A stretch of 64,000 nucleotides of DNA from Vreelandella azerica (GCF_013112225.1 NZ_JABFHI010000002.1:744001-808000), one strand, 5' to 3'. Shown: positions 49,280 to 57,894, counted from the first letter of the stretch. Program-made: numbers and translations. The notes: generated by a model from the letters alone, not told the origin.

Positions 49280-50280
49280 TAAGTTGCCTGCTCGCTATCC
49301 GAGGTTCAAGCGCAAGCACGGCAAGCAATCGAGCTATCACTGTACTGGCATCAAGCTCGGTCAGGGCGAGATCAAGCTACCAAAGCTCACGCCGATTAAA
49401 GCGCGTATCCATCGTGACATCACCGGCACGCTGAAAAGCATTACCTTGACCCGCACCACCACCGGCAAATACTACGCCTCGGTGCTGGTCGATGACGGAG
49501 AGGAAGCCCCAGCATCGCTGCAAACAGTGGGCACCGTACTGGGTGTGGACATGGGGCTGACACACTTGGCCATCGACTCGGAAGGTAACAAGACGGCCAA
49601 CCCCCGCTTCCTCAAGCAGGCGCGCGCCAACCTACGCCGCAAGCAGAAAGCACTCTCCCGCTGCCAGAAAGGCAGCAAAGGCCGTGCGAAAGCACGGCTC
49701 AAGCTCGCCAAGGCGCACGAGCGTCTGGCGAATACCCGTGCTGACTTCCAGCACAAGCTGTCTCGACAACTCATTGACGATAACCAAGCGGTGGTGGTGG
49801 AGACCTTGAAAGTCAAAAACATGCTGAAAAACCGCAAGCTGGCCAAGCACATTGCCGATGCCAGTTGGTACGGCCTGATCCAAAAGCTGGCGTACAAGGC
49901 AGACGCCCAGGGCAAGCACCTGGTCAAAATCGACCAGTGGTTTGCCAGCACCAAGACCTGTGCTGGCTGCGGCCACAAGGTCGATAAGATGCCGCTCAGC
50001 ATTCGCACCTGGGATTGCCCTGGTTGCGGCACAAAAGGCATTGACCGTGACATTAACGCCGCGATCAACATTCGCCAGCAGGGCATTATCAAACTACGAG
50101 CCGAAGGACTGTCGGTTCCTGCCAACGGAGGCATGCGTCAATCCGGCCACGCGTCGGTTGCTGCCTAAGAAGTTGGAAGCCTCGCCCGTGGCGCGTCAGC
50201 GCTTAGGGTGGGGAGCAGTCACGTGTATTGACGATGCACACTTGAAAAACACGCTTTGCCAAATCAATCCCAATCACCGT

Positions 50281-51213
50281 ATGCTGATGCATGACTCTTC
50301 CCCTCTTCCCATTGATGTATGTGTTCACTATCAATGTAGCTCGTTGAAGCTTCAGGAGGGGAGGAGTCCCTTTCATTGGGGAGTGTCAGCGCTGTTAACA
50401 GGGCTTTCTTCTGAAACTCTTGAAACTCTGGAGTGTCTTAATCCTGCAAACGATGCCCAGTTCTGGGAGCAAGAACCCGGTAGGCCTTTCGCAGATAGCG
50501 AGTTAGTTGCAGCCGCTCGGATGACGGTTGGAGTGCTTCTTCCAGAGGAGCAAACTCAGATCTTTGGCTTGATTCGTAATCTAAGTAAGAACTCCACTGA
50601 TGAACTGGACGCGTTAGCCAATACCTTGGTTAAGGATTTCATGGAAATTGGTAAACCCTATGACCAAGGCTATTGGGTAGCAGCCTGGCTTCGCCGACAG
50701 CTTGGGCTAGGTAAAAGTGACGTTGTTAAACCGGCCGAACTGCTAAAATCCTGGGGTGTGCAAATCCAGAGCTTTGAAATGCCTGAGAGCAAGCTGGACG
50801 CTCTTGCCTGTTGGGGAAGGCTCCATGGCCCCGCAATTTTGGTGAACAAATCTGCTGAAAGCACACCGGCTCATGTTCATGGTGAGAATTCAACGCTTGC
50901 CCATGAAATCTGCCACTTGCTTTTGGATCGAAAGGGCGCATTGCCTGTTGCTGAAGTTTTGAATGGTAATACGCCAGAGCGTCTGGAAAAACGAGCAAGA
51001 GCATTTGCTGCGGAGCTTTTGTTGCCCAGATATGTGGCCTCGGACGCTGTGCGGCACGCCGTGGTACTGAAAGACGCTGTTGCTGATTTGCTAGAGATGT
51101 ATACAGTCAGTAATGAGCTGATCTGCTGGCAAATTATTAATTCAGACATTTATACCACGCTGTTAGAGAGGGAACAGAGCTGGCTGCACAGGCAGGTTGG
51201 GCGCAAGGCCTGA
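50281..51213 (+). CDS. ImmA/IrrE-family metallo-endopeptidase, possibly 5' truncated
   Basis: About 310 residues from ATG 50281. The zinc motif HEICH lies in STLAHEICHLLLDRKGAL; RARAFAAELLLPRYVASDA is the third conserved block of ImmA/IrrE proteases. The region between 100 and 200 is helical. The frame is open back through the tnpB end, and no good ribosome site precedes ATG 50281, so an N-terminal part (often an XRE helix-turn-helix) may have been cut off by the tnpB element. Such proteases cleave repressors in mobile elements or act in toxin-antitoxin pairs. Confidence 0.8.
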   Translation: MLMHDSSPLPIDVCVHYQCSSLKLQEGRSPFHWGVSALLTGLSSETLETLECLNPANDAQFWEQEPGRPFADSELVAAARMTVGVLLPEEQTQIFGLIRNLSKNSTDELDALANTLVKDFMEIGKPYDQGYWVAAWLRRQLGLGKSDVVKPAELLKSWGVQIQSFEMPESKLDALACWGRLHGPAILVNKSAESTPAHVHGENSTLAHEICHLLLDRKGALPVAEVLNGNTPERLEKRARAFAAELLLPRYVASDAVRHAVVLKDAVADLLEMYTVSNELICWQIINSDIYTTLLEREQSWLHRQVGRKA

Positions 51214-51516
51214 AGAGAAACCTGACGGTGATGCGGGCTTCACAACGGATTCTATTTAACTCCAAGGAAAAGGAGCCTCGATGAAGCTGGATATCTTGTG
51301 TAAAACTGTATTGACTATTCCCATGACAGCCCATGACAGCCCATGACCGGATGGTGTTGGTGTTGAAACCCCATTATCCGGGCATCAGGCTTTCTGTTCT
51401 ATAAATTTGACGACATGTAGCAACAAGGTTCCCTGCCAGGTCCAGGCCTGGGGAGACAGCCCATACTTCCATGAGGCCTATCGACGTGCAGGACGACAAT
51501 AGAGAAACGCAGGTGT
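51214..51516. other. Intergenic between ImmA-like gene and nucleotidyltransferase
   Basis: 303 bases. A 21-codon frame from ATG 51281 (MKLDILCKTVLTIPMTAHDS) has a good AAGGAAAAGGAG site but is too short to identify. It ends in a direct repeat of CATGACAGCC (about 51322-51345). Otherwise nothing recognised. Confidence 0.45.
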
Positions 51517-52529
51517 TCATACATCAAAATCATCAAGCTGAGAGCTTGCATCCTGCCGCACAATATTGGGGAAGGCGCGAGACACCGCTTTTGTGGTCGC
51601 TAGGTCACGAAGGTTGTAGTGCAATAGAGACGCCACTAGCCGGGCCTGAGCCGCATCCCGCTGTCGTTTTACGGGATCGCGATCGGCGCGTTGGCTAGTA
51701 AACCATTTGTGCAGAGCGAATGCGCGCGGGTCAACGGTCGCCAAGCGTAGCGGCATGCCGCGATCATCGAAGACGATTGCCTCAAAATGGGGGAGGCCAC
51801 CAGCCATTTCAGAGACTCGATGGTGACCGGCGTTAAGTCATCACTGTCGAGCAGTCGCTCAAAGTCGTTGATGTGTAGCGGGTCGCTATTGCCCTGTGTG
51901 ATGAAGTCGACACGGTAACCCTTCTGGTTGGCAGCGCAGAAGGTATAGGCTGCATCCGAGAGCCGCTCAAAACTCCGGTCAGTGCGTTTTAATAGCGAAA
52001 GAAGTCCCTCCGGCTTAACTTGTGCAGCAATTCTGACCCCTTGGCGTGCATCCATTAGTACGTCAATATCTGCCGTAGCCAGGTGCTCAGGTTCGATTAA
52101 GACACCAGCCCTGGCTTCAAAGGCATAGAGCGCGTTGGTACCGATGATTCGATAGGGCACCTGTTGTACTTGTAGTGCTCGAATCACTCGGGCGGCCGTC
52201 CGAGGGAAGCGGTTAAGCCGGTTGGCTCGAACGTAAGCCGCATGAAGTGACAGTTGCTCTTTGAGACTGGCTTCTCGGGCCTTATGGGTGGCTTTGCGCT
52301 CATCGAACGACACCTTGAGGGATTCGGTCTCTGCCGAGCGTGGGCCGAGGGAGTGATTCTTGCCATGGGAGTAGGCGCGATATAGGTACTCGCGTCCAGC
52401 AATGCCCTTCCAGTGCATCGAGCCTTCGACGTGGCGTGCCTGGCTGCGCAGCGCCTCCAGAGCCCCAAAGAGTTGGTGGGTGTTGGTCACGATCTTGGCT
52501 TGTTCCGGCTGATATGCGCTGTACACCAT
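51517..52529 (-). pseudogene. GSU2403-family nucleotidyltransferase-fold protein, frameshifted
   Basis: Start ATG 52529 (MVYSAYQPEQAKIVTNTHQLF) has GGAGG just upstream; a longer in-frame start reads into repeat DNA and is rejected. IIGTNALYAFEARAGVLIE and TADIDVLMD form the nucleotidyltransferase GTNAL/DxD site. A missing base in G5 51789-51793 (plus strand) breaks the frame; restoring it gives VASPHFEAIVFDDRG and continues to LDDFDV at 51517. Corrected length about 337 residues. The family is often found with mobile DNA; function unknown. Confidence 0.75.
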
Positions 52530-52549
52530 ATAGCCTCCGTCTGGTGTCT

Positions 52550-52727
52550 TTGCGTTGACATCCGCGCTTCGCGCTTCGCGACTCAGGAAGGGGTTTGACG
52601 CGCTTCTGGGTAATTTAACTAAATCTATCAAATAACGCCAGGAGATTTAGTTAAAGAGTGCCGGTATCGCCCAGCCGGAGGCTCCTGAGACGTGGGAAGC
52701 CTTGCCCGACGGGCGGGAGCAGTCACG
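52550..52727. mobile_element. Gene-less IS605-derived palindromic element
   Basis: The left part TTGACATCCGCGCTTCGCG and the right part GGAAGCCTTGCCCGACGGGC plus GGGAGCAGTCAC match the two kinds of tnpB element ends in this window, but no tnpA or tnpB lies between them. An 11-bp perfect inverted repeat TTAACTAAATC (52615-52625) / GATTTAGTTAA (52644-52654) lies in the middle. Confidence 0.65.
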
Positions 52728-52789
52728 GGCGACACTTGACCTAACAATGCAAGTGCATTACTTTGTGCATTGTTTTGAGAGGTGATGAC

Positions 52790-53122
52790 ATGATTCCTGC
52801 GATTGAAGATGATTCCACCCTGACGGATCGGTACCAAACCACCGTGCCGGCCTCGATCCGCCGTGTACTGAATCTGGGTAAGCGTGACCGCATTCATTAT
52901 TCGGTTCGAGAGAACGGCGAGGTAGTGCTGACTAGGGCAGGTGAGACTCGGGCGGAAGACCCAGTGATTAGTGAGTTTCTGGCCTTTCTGGGGCGTGACA
53001 CGCTAAGAAACCCTGGCCTGATTCGCCCGGTGACCGCGGACACCTTTGCTGAAGCTCAACGGCTGACCAAGGGCATGGTAGTAAATCTCGACGAAGCTCT
53101 GCCAGATGATGATGACGAATGA
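52790..53122 (+). CDS. prlF: PrlF-type antitoxin (SohA/PrlF family)
   Basis: 110 residues. An N-terminal AbrB/SpoVT-like DNA-binding domain (STLTDRYQTTVPASIRRVLN, LGKRDRIHYSVRENGEVVL) is followed by an acidic tail (NLDEALPDDDDE) that binds the toxin. ATG 52790 is preceded by GAGGTGATG. The stop overlaps the yhaV start by ATGA. Complete, and autoregulation is expected. Confidence 0.9.
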   Translation: MIPAIEDDSTLTDRYQTTVPASIRRVLNLGKRDRIHYSVRENGEVVLTRAGETRAEDPVISEFLAFLGRDTLRNPGLIRPVTADTFAEAQRLTKGMVVNLDEALPDDDDE

Positions 53123-53676
53123 GTCCGCTTAACATTAACGGATGGACGCTCTTTGCCCATCCGTTGTTTCTGGAACAAGTGGCGGCCTTGACCGAGCGTG
53201 TTCAGCAGCAGAAAGCCAAAGACCCTGGCGGGTATCAGAAGAAAGCGCCCGCCAAGCGATTGGCAGCGATTACCAAGCTGGCGCTTGAGGATATTCCAAG
53301 GGACCCCACTAACCCAGCGTTCCGGCAGGGAAATACACTGGGCAGTGACCGAGCTCACTGGTACCGCGCCAAGTTTTACCAGCAGTACCGGCTTTTTTTT
53401 CGGTTTGATACGGCGAGTAAAATCCTGATCTACGCGTGGGTCAATGATGAATCCACCAAACGGGCGTATGGCAGCAAACAGGACGCTTACGCCGTTTTTC
53501 GTAAGATGCTGGACGCTGGCAACCCACCCGATAGCTGGGACTCACTATGGCATGCATCGCGGAGTAATTTCAGAATTATTTGTTCAGTTTTTTCAAGCAG
53601 TCAAGGCAGCAGCGTTTCCACGTCAAACGCCACTATTTGGCGCTCAATGCTGGAAAACTCAACGCCGATCAAATGA
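53119..53676 (+). CDS. yhaV: YhaV-type toxin with foreign C-terminal extension
   Basis: RelE-superfamily ribonuclease partner of PrlF. NGWTLFAHPLFLEQVAALTE, RLAAITKLALEDIPRDP, GSDRAHWYRAKFYQQYRLFF, YAWVNDESTKRAYGSKQDAY and VFRKMLDAGNPPDSWDSL are conserved in YhaV. YhaV proteins usually end about here (near 155 residues). This one runs about 30 residues further, through sequence antisense to the 3' end of the AAA gene (53601-53676). The original stop was probably lost when the AAA cassette arrived. Confidence 0.88.
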   Translation: MSPLNINGWTLFAHPLFLEQVAALTERVQQQKAKDPGGYQKKAPAKRLAAITKLALEDIPRDPTNPAFRQGNTLGSDRAHWYRAKFYQQYRLFFRFDTASKILIYAWVNDESTKRAYGSKQDAYAVFRKMLDAGNPPDSWDSLWHASRSNFRIICSVFSSSQGSSVSTSNATIWRSMLENSTPIK

Positions 53677-55166
53677 AGAGGCTTACCACTGGCGAGGTGC
53701 TTATCGGCATAGCCTTTGGCCTTAATCTGCGCAAGCGCTTTTCCTTCGGGCAGCTGCTCTACCACCTTGAACTCGAACAGGTAAAGGTGCCCGCCGAAGT
53801 CGACGGTCATGTCCACCCGGCCGTGGTGGCTAGCGTCCTCTACGGTGACGGCGAGCCCCAGAGCGGCGAAGTGGCTGTAGAAGATGCTCGCGTAGTGGCC
53901 TTCATATTTGGCAATCGGGTTGTTGCGGTACCAATCATGGGGCAAGCCGGCGTAGAGTGCCCTTAGATGGGCTTCCAGGCCCACCAGGTCATGGCGATGC
54001 AAGTGTTTGTATAGTGTACGGCGCTGGTGAGGAGCGTTTTTCATTCCCAATGACGGCAACAAGGCGTGGTTCAGGCTGGTCTCTACCTCACGGTTGGGAA
54101 AGCCCAGAGTGTACTGACGGTATCCCAGCATAGGCTCCTGAACATCCTTGATAGTCAGGTAGCCGGTCTGGAACAGCAGGGCGTCGGTGCTGATGTCATC
54201 GACGTCGAACTGATTGAGGAGCTCGTACTCTGTCTCCCACTGATCCAGCTGAGGCGTGAAGACCCCACGCTGCTTGAGGATATTCACCAGGAAAGTGGGC
54301 GTGGCACTTTCGAACCAGTAGGGACCGAACTTACGCTTTTGCAGCAACAGCAGCACATCAAAGGGGTTGTAGACCGATGTCACATCAGGACTGCCCCAGC
54401 GGTAGCCGTTGTACCAGGTGCGGATGGTGTCACGATCCAGGCCGGGCAGCTCCTGGGCAAATACCGTGTCAATGTCGGCATCGGTATAGCCGCAGATCGT
54501 GCTGAAGGGGGCATCCAAGGTGATGTCGTTAAGATTGTTCAGCCCCGAGAAGAGGCTTACTTTGCTGAACTTGGACACCCCAGTGATCAGCACCAGATGC
54601 AGGTGAGGATCAGCGTCCTTGATCACGCTGTAGAGATTTTTCAGCCCCTCGCGCAGTTCACACGCCCGGTCGGTATCGAGGATATTATCCAGAATCGGTT
54701 TGTCGTATTCGTCGATCAGCACCACTGCCCGTTTACCATGGCGCCGGTGGGTTTGGTGAATCAGCTCCCGAAAGCGGCCAGCAATGGAGGTGTTGCGTAG
54801 AGAGACGCCTTGCGCCTCAGCTTGAGCATTGAGTAGTTCGTGGGTGTGAATGTCGAGAGCATCGCGGCTGGTGAGCATGCCATCGCCAAAGCTCAGACGA
54901 ATCACTGGGTGAGTCTGCTGCCAATCCCAGTCGTCGTGGATGTGGAGTCCCTCGAACAGCGACTGGCGGCCCTCGAACAAGCAGCGCAGAGTGTCGAGCA
55001 GCAGGCTCTTGCCAAACCTGCGCGGGCGGGAGAGAAAGTAATACTTGTTCTGGTTGACCAGTGTCTCTATGAACGGCGTTTTATCGACATAGTAGTAGCC
55101 CCCTTCACGTATATCCGAAAAGGTCTGAATTCCGATAGGCAGTTTGCGATGTTGGACCGAGGACAT
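53601..55166 (-). CDS. AAA-ATPase/PD-(D/E)XK protein, copy 1
   Basis: 521 residues, complete. An AAA-ATPase_like domain has Walker A SRPRRFGKSLLLDTL (46-60) and Walker B RAVVLIDEYDKPI (145-157), with a sensor-like LITGVSKFSKVSLFSGLNN. The C-terminal PD-(D/E)XK part has VDMTVDFGGHLYLFEFKV (about 451-468), with Asp and E-x-K in place. The molecular role of this family (formerly DUF1703) is not settled; it is often multicopy and mobile-DNA linked. Its first 214 residues are nearly identical to copies 2 and 3; the rest diverges. It overlaps the yhaV 3' end. Confidence 0.88.
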   Translation of the reverse strand: MSSVQHRKLPIGIQTFSDIREGGYYYVDKTPFIETLVNQNKYYFLSRPRRFGKSLLLDTLRCLFEGRQSLFEGLHIHDDWDWQQTHPVIRLSFGDGMLTSRDALDIHTHELLNAQAEAQGVSLRNTSIAGRFRELIHQTHRRHGKRAVVLIDEYDKPILDNILDTDRACELREGLKNLYSVIKDADPHLHLVLITGVSKFSKVSLFSGLNNLNDITLDAPFSTICGYTDADIDTVFAQELPGLDRDTIRTWYNGYRWGSPDVTSVYNPFDVLLLLQKRKFGPYWFESATPTFLVNILKQRGVFTPQLDQWETEYELLNQFDVDDISTDALLFQTGYLTIKDVQEPMLGYRQYTLGFPNREVETSLNHALLPSLGMKNAPHQRRTLYKHLHRHDLVGLEAHLRALYAGLPHDWYRNNPIAKYEGHYASIFYSHFAALGLAVTVEDASHHGRVDMTVDFGGHLYLFEFKVVEQLPEGKALAQIKAKGYADKHLASGKPLHLIGVEFSSIERQIVAFDVETLLP

Positions 55167-55221
55167 AGGATTTCCTGAGGCTCAGAGAAGGAAACGGCTC
55201 GATACATACTAGCTTATTCAT

Positions 55222-55301
55222 CCGGCAATCAAATAGGCTTCTGGCAATACTTTTAAGATCAAACCTTTGCATGCGTTTTTTCACATCTGAAAGGTTGCCG
55301 G
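55222..55301. repeat. 80-bp palindromic element, copy a
   Basis: Begins CCGGCAATCAAATAGG and ends GAAAGGTTGCCGG; the ends form an inverted repeat (CCGGCAAYC). It lies 56-135 bases upstream of the AAA copy 1 start. Other copies at 58566, 60991 and 62995. Confidence 0.93.
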
Positions 55302-55363
55302 GTTACTATTTTGTTGATGAGGGACGTTATACTGATGAAGAACTGAACTAACGTCAGACACCG

Positions 55364-55558
55364 TTGAGCGGTGTGTTCAGCATCGAGAATGCGTCGACGG
55401 ATAGAAAAGGGGTGCAACAGGCCGTGGATCGGGTAGTTGCGATTATTCAGGCCGACCCGAATAAGGAACGGATCGACAAGATCATTACCCGGTGGCTGAA
55501 GCGTCACCTGCAGCGGCTCAGAGCTGAGTTGACCTCCTCCCCTCCCTCAGCTTCTTAG
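55364..55558 (+). pseudogene. C-terminal fragment of unidentified protein (possible Rpn-type)
   Basis: 64 codons from a weak start, DRKGVQQAVDRVVAIIQADP and KERIDKIITRWLKRHLQRL, ending in tnpB-end sequence. The charged helical tail resembles the C-terminus of Rpn-like putative transposase nucleases, but that is weak. The adjoining tnpB element right end lies directly downstream, so the gene was probably cut by it. Confidence 0.4.
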
Positions 55559-55677
55559 GAAGCTGCCGCCTACGGCGGAAAGGAAGGGGATTCCCTGGTT
55601 GTCGCCTTCCAGGTTCCTGCTTCACAGCCCGTTGCCCTTGGTGATAGCACCGCCGGTCTTACATAAGCTCCACAGGC
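55534..55677 (-). ncRNA. tnpB right end / putative omega-RNA region
   Basis: Downstream of the tnpB at 55678-56838. On the minus strand: GGGAATCCCCTTCC, hairpins (GCCGCCTACGGCGG; CAGCTTCC/GGAAGCTG-type) and the end GGGGAGGAGGTCAAC at about 55530. The flank then begins TCAGCTCTGAGCCGC, the predicted guide. RNA function is inferred from TnpB biology. Confidence 0.5.
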
Positions 55678-56838
55678 TTAACCTCCCGTGAGCCCCACGG
55701 TAGTTTTTTTTTCATGCTGGCGGAGCTTGTCAGCTCCCGCCAGAATGGCTTTGCCCGATTGCAAAATATTGCAGGCGGCGTTCACGTCGCGGTCGATACC
55801 TTGGGTGCCGCAGCCTGGACAATCCCAGGTACGCACGTTGAGCGGCATCTTCTCGGCGATATGGCCACAGTGAAAGCAGCGTTTTGAGCTGGGATACCAT
55901 TTGTCGATTTGGACGAAATCGCGCCCGTACCGCTCAGCCTTGTACGCCAGTTGTTGCGTGAGTTGATGCCAGCTCACGTCGCTAATGGCCTTGGCCAGCT
56001 TGCGGTTTTTCAGCATGTTTTTGATCTGTAAACTTTCGGCAGCAATAACTTGGTTCTCGTGAATAAGCTGCGTAGAAAGTTTATGGGTGGCATCGCGGCG
56101 CTGATCGGCCAATTTGGCATGCGCCTTGGCCACCCGATGCCGCGCTTTAGCACGGTTATTCGAGCCTTTCTGTTTACGGGACAGGTTTCGTTGCGCCCGC
56201 GCCAGCTTGCGCTCAGTAAGCCGCAGGAAGCGGGGATTGGAGACTTTATCGCCATCGCTGGTGATGACGCGGTGCGTCAGCCCCAGGTCGATACCCACCA
56301 TCTTCGGTGTCACGGGCAGCGGTGTGGCCGCTTCTTCCACCAAGAAACTAACGTGGTAACGGCCAGCAGTGTCACAGCTGACAGTAATGCTGGTCGGCTG
56401 ACCGGAAAAATACCGGCTCCAACGAATGCTTAGTGGATCTTTGTGCTTGGCCAGCCACAGCTGACCATCGCGCCAGCGAAAGCCGTTGGCCATATACGTC
56501 GCGGACTGTTTGCGCTGCTTTTTCTTGAAAGTTGGATAGCGCGCCTGGCCTTTAAAGAAGTTGCTAAACGCGCGATCCAGATGTCGGAGCGACTGCTGCA
56601 AGCAGACATTGGATACTTCGGCCAGAAACGCCGTTTCCGGTTGTTTCTTGAGAACAGTGAGCGCTTTGGCCGTGGCGTTATAGTTCATGCGTTCCTGACG
56701 CTCGAACCAGGCATTGGTGCGCTGGCGGAGGAAGTGGTTGTAAACGTACCGCACACAGCCAAACGTCCGGGCAAGCTGCTCGGCTTGCTCAGACGTGGGA
56801 TAAAACCGATAACGGTAGGCGCGATGTACGGTTGTCAC
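55678..56838 (-). CDS. tnpB: TnpB RNA-guided nuclease, second type
   Basis: 386 residues from GTG 56838 (VTTVHRAYRYRFYPTSEQAE). RuvC-I MVGIDLGLTHRVITSDG, RuvC-II VIAAESLQIKNML, zinc finger CFHC and CPGC, RuvC-III GIDRDVNAACNI are all present. A longer in-frame ATG exists at 56877, but a homologous broken copy at 57895 begins with ATG exactly where this one has GTG 56838. Clearly a different lineage from the 7.2-kb TnpB. No tnpA partner. Confidence 0.9.
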   Translation of the reverse strand: MTTVHRAYRYRFYPTSEQAEQLARTFGCVRYVYNHFLRQRTNAWFERQERMNYNATAKALTVLKKQPETAFLAEVSNVCLQQSLRHLDRAFSNFFKGQARYPTFKKKQRKQSATYMANGFRWRDGQLWLAKHKDPLSIRWSRYFSGQPTSITVSCDTAGRYHVSFLVEEAATPLPVTPKMVGIDLGLTHRVITSDGDKVSNPRFLRLTERKLARAQRNLSRKQKGSNNRAKARHRVAKAHAKLADQRRDATHKLSTQLIHENQVIAAESLQIKNMLKNRKLAKAISDVSWHQLTQQLAYKAERYGRDFVQIDKWYPSSKRCFHCGHIAEKMPLNVRTWDCPGCGTQGIDRDVNAACNILQSGKAILAGADKLRQHEKKTTVGLTGG

Positions 56839-56877
56839 GTTTATGATATAACGCAGTAAATATAGCATGTCAACCAA

Positions 56878-56945
56878 GAGGCGCTACGCGCCTCGCGCTA
56901 TCCTTCCTCGCACTCAAAGTACGAGGTTTGACGCGCACTTGATCA
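56878..56945 (-). repeat. tnpB element left end with hairpins (inverted copy 1)
   Basis: Contains GAGGCGC-TAC-GCGCCTC and CTCGCACT-CAA-AGTACGAG hairpins. It is the reverse complement, about 60 of 64 bases, of 57796-57863. It lies upstream of the minus-strand tnpB start. Confidence 0.88.
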
Positions 56946-57053
56946 ACGTCCGATATAGTCCGCTGTCGAGCGCTCCGCGGAGCAGCAGAGCACCGCCATC
57001 ACTGGTGGTGCGTACTGACTACGAGACTATGGAGTTTCTTGATTAAATCGGGG

Positions 57054-57082
57054 TTGATGTTAGTCCCAAATTGGGATAGTAT
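57054..57082 (+). promoter_or_regulatory. higBA promoter with palindromic operator in the spacer
   Basis: -35 TTGATG (57054-57059) and -10 TAGTAT (57077-57082) with a 17-base spacer. The palindrome TCCCAA-A-TTGGGA (57064-57076) fills the spacer, a natural site for HigA repression. The transcript would start near 57089, just before the higB ATG at 57103. Confidence 0.75.
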
Positions 57083-57102
57083 GCCTCTGTATAGGGGGCT
57101 AC

Positions 57103-57405
57103 ATGAGAATAATATCGACAAAAAATCTAAAGGATTTCTGGGAACAGCATCCTGACGCCAAAGGCTCGCTGGAGGCCTGGGTCGACGAAGTAAAGCACGC
57201 CGAGTGGCGAAGTTCGCATGACATCAAGGCGAGATATCCAAAAGCTAGCATATTGGGTAATAAGCGCGTCGTATTCGACATCAAAGGCAACGACTACCGA
57301 CTCATCGTGAGCGTTGCCTATCGATTCGGTGCGGTCTATATCAAGTTCATCGGCACCCACGCTGATTATGACAAAGTGGACGCCGAGACAGTTGAAGTGG
57401 AGTGA
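57103..57405 (+). CDS. higB: HigB toxin, mRNA interferase
   Basis: 100-residue HigB_toxin-family ribonuclease. MRIISTKNLKDFWEQHPDAK, WRSSHDIKARYPKASILGNK and VVFDIKGNDYRLIVSVAYR followed by VYIKFIGTHADYDKVDAETV are all family motifs; the GTHADYD histidine is a known functional residue. Toxin comes first, antitoxin second, as usual for hig loci. GGGGGCTACATG gives a weak ribosome site. Complete. Confidence 0.93.
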   Translation: MRIISTKNLKDFWEQHPDAKGSLEAWVDEVKHAEWRSSHDIKARYPKASILGNKRVVFDIKGNDYRLIVSVAYRFGAVYIKFIGTHADYDKVDAETVEVE

Positions 57406-57409
57406 TCCT

Positions 57410-57790
57410 ATGAATATTCGCCCGATTCACACTGAGGCCGACTACAAGGCTGTGCTGCGCGAGGTATCCACATATTTCGACAACGAGCCCGAACCCGGCA
57501 CCGAGGACGGCGACCGCTTCGATATTCTACTGACCCTGGTCGAAGCTTACGAAGCAAAGCAATTCCCTGTGGACTTGCCTGATCCCATTGAGGCGATCAA
57601 GTTCCGCATGGAGCAGGAGGGACTTACCGCTAAAGATCTGGAGCCAGCCATCGGCAAGCGCAACCGTGTTTACGAGATACTCAACGGTAAGCGCAACCTG
57701 ACCCTGATCATGGTCTGGAAGCTACACGAGATGTTCGGTATTCCGGCTGAAAGCTTAATCAAGCCTCCACGCGATACTCACTCCGCCTGA
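57410..57790 (+). CDS. higA: HigA antitoxin
   Basis: 126-residue antitoxin and repressor. A toxin-binding N-terminal part (MNIRPIHTEADYKAVLREVS, EDGDRFDILLTLVEAYE) precedes a helix-turn-helix of XRE type (MEQEGLTAKDLEPAIGKRNR, VYEILNGKRNLTLIMVWKLH). It starts 4 bases after the higB stop. Complete. Confidence 0.93.
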   Translation: MNIRPIHTEADYKAVLREVSTYFDNEPEPGTEDGDRFDILLTLVEAYEAKQFPVDLPDPIEAIKFRMEQEGLTAKDLEPAIGKRNRVYEILNGKRNLTLIMVWKLHEMFGIPAESLIKPPRDTHSA

Positions 57791-57795
57791 TCAAA

Positions 57796-57870
57796 ATGCG
57801 AGTCAAACCTCGTACTTTCAGTGCGAGGAAGGAAAGCGCGAGGCGCGTAGCGCCTCTTTTTGACAGGTTA
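57796..57870 (+). repeat. tnpB element left end with hairpins (inverted copy 2)
   Basis: Plus-strand equivalent of 56878-56945: TACTTTCAGTGCGAGGAAGG followed by GCGAGGCGCGTAGCGCCTC. It begins just past the higA stop, so the two copies face outward around higBA. Confidence 0.88.
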
Positions 57871-57894
57871 TTTATATTACGCTAGGTTTTGTAC

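Larger units (their letters stand above)
48223..50168 (+). pseudogene. tnpB: TnpB, 5' truncated and split by IS5 (IS427 group)
   Basis: It enters at HIISTQYKRHGTKL, lacking the first 38 or so residues of the copy at 7.2-8.3 kb, and reaches FQNFFDPK at 48412. After the IS insert it resumes LPARYPRFKRKHGKQSSYHC. The RuvC residues (VLGVDMGLTHLAID, VVVETLKVKNML, RDINAAINI) and the zinc finger (CAGC, CPGC) are intact. Removing the IS and one TAA gives continuous frame, so the N-terminal loss and the IS are separate events. Confidence 0.9.
48139..50222 (+). mobile_element. IS605-type tnpB element, truncated and carrying an IS5 insertion
   Basis: The left 84 bases (TTGACATCCTCCC to about 48222) match, in reverse, the right end of another tnpB element at 59040-59175, so the left edge is a recombinant joint. 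tnpB codons follow, interrupted by IS5. The right end (50170-50222) has GGAAGCCTCGCCCG and GGGGAGCAGTCAC, as in the first element. Confidence 0.75.

Noticed and set aside
51669-52631. A longer start for the nucleotidyltransferase at 52631
   Set aside because: The first 34 codons lie in IS605-like end sequence, while ATG 52529 has a GGAGG site and the conserved start.
54066-54800. A 244-residue plus-strand frame inside AAA copy 1
   Set aside because: Antisense shadow of the conserved AAA gene; the same shadow appears at copy 2 because the DNA is repeated.
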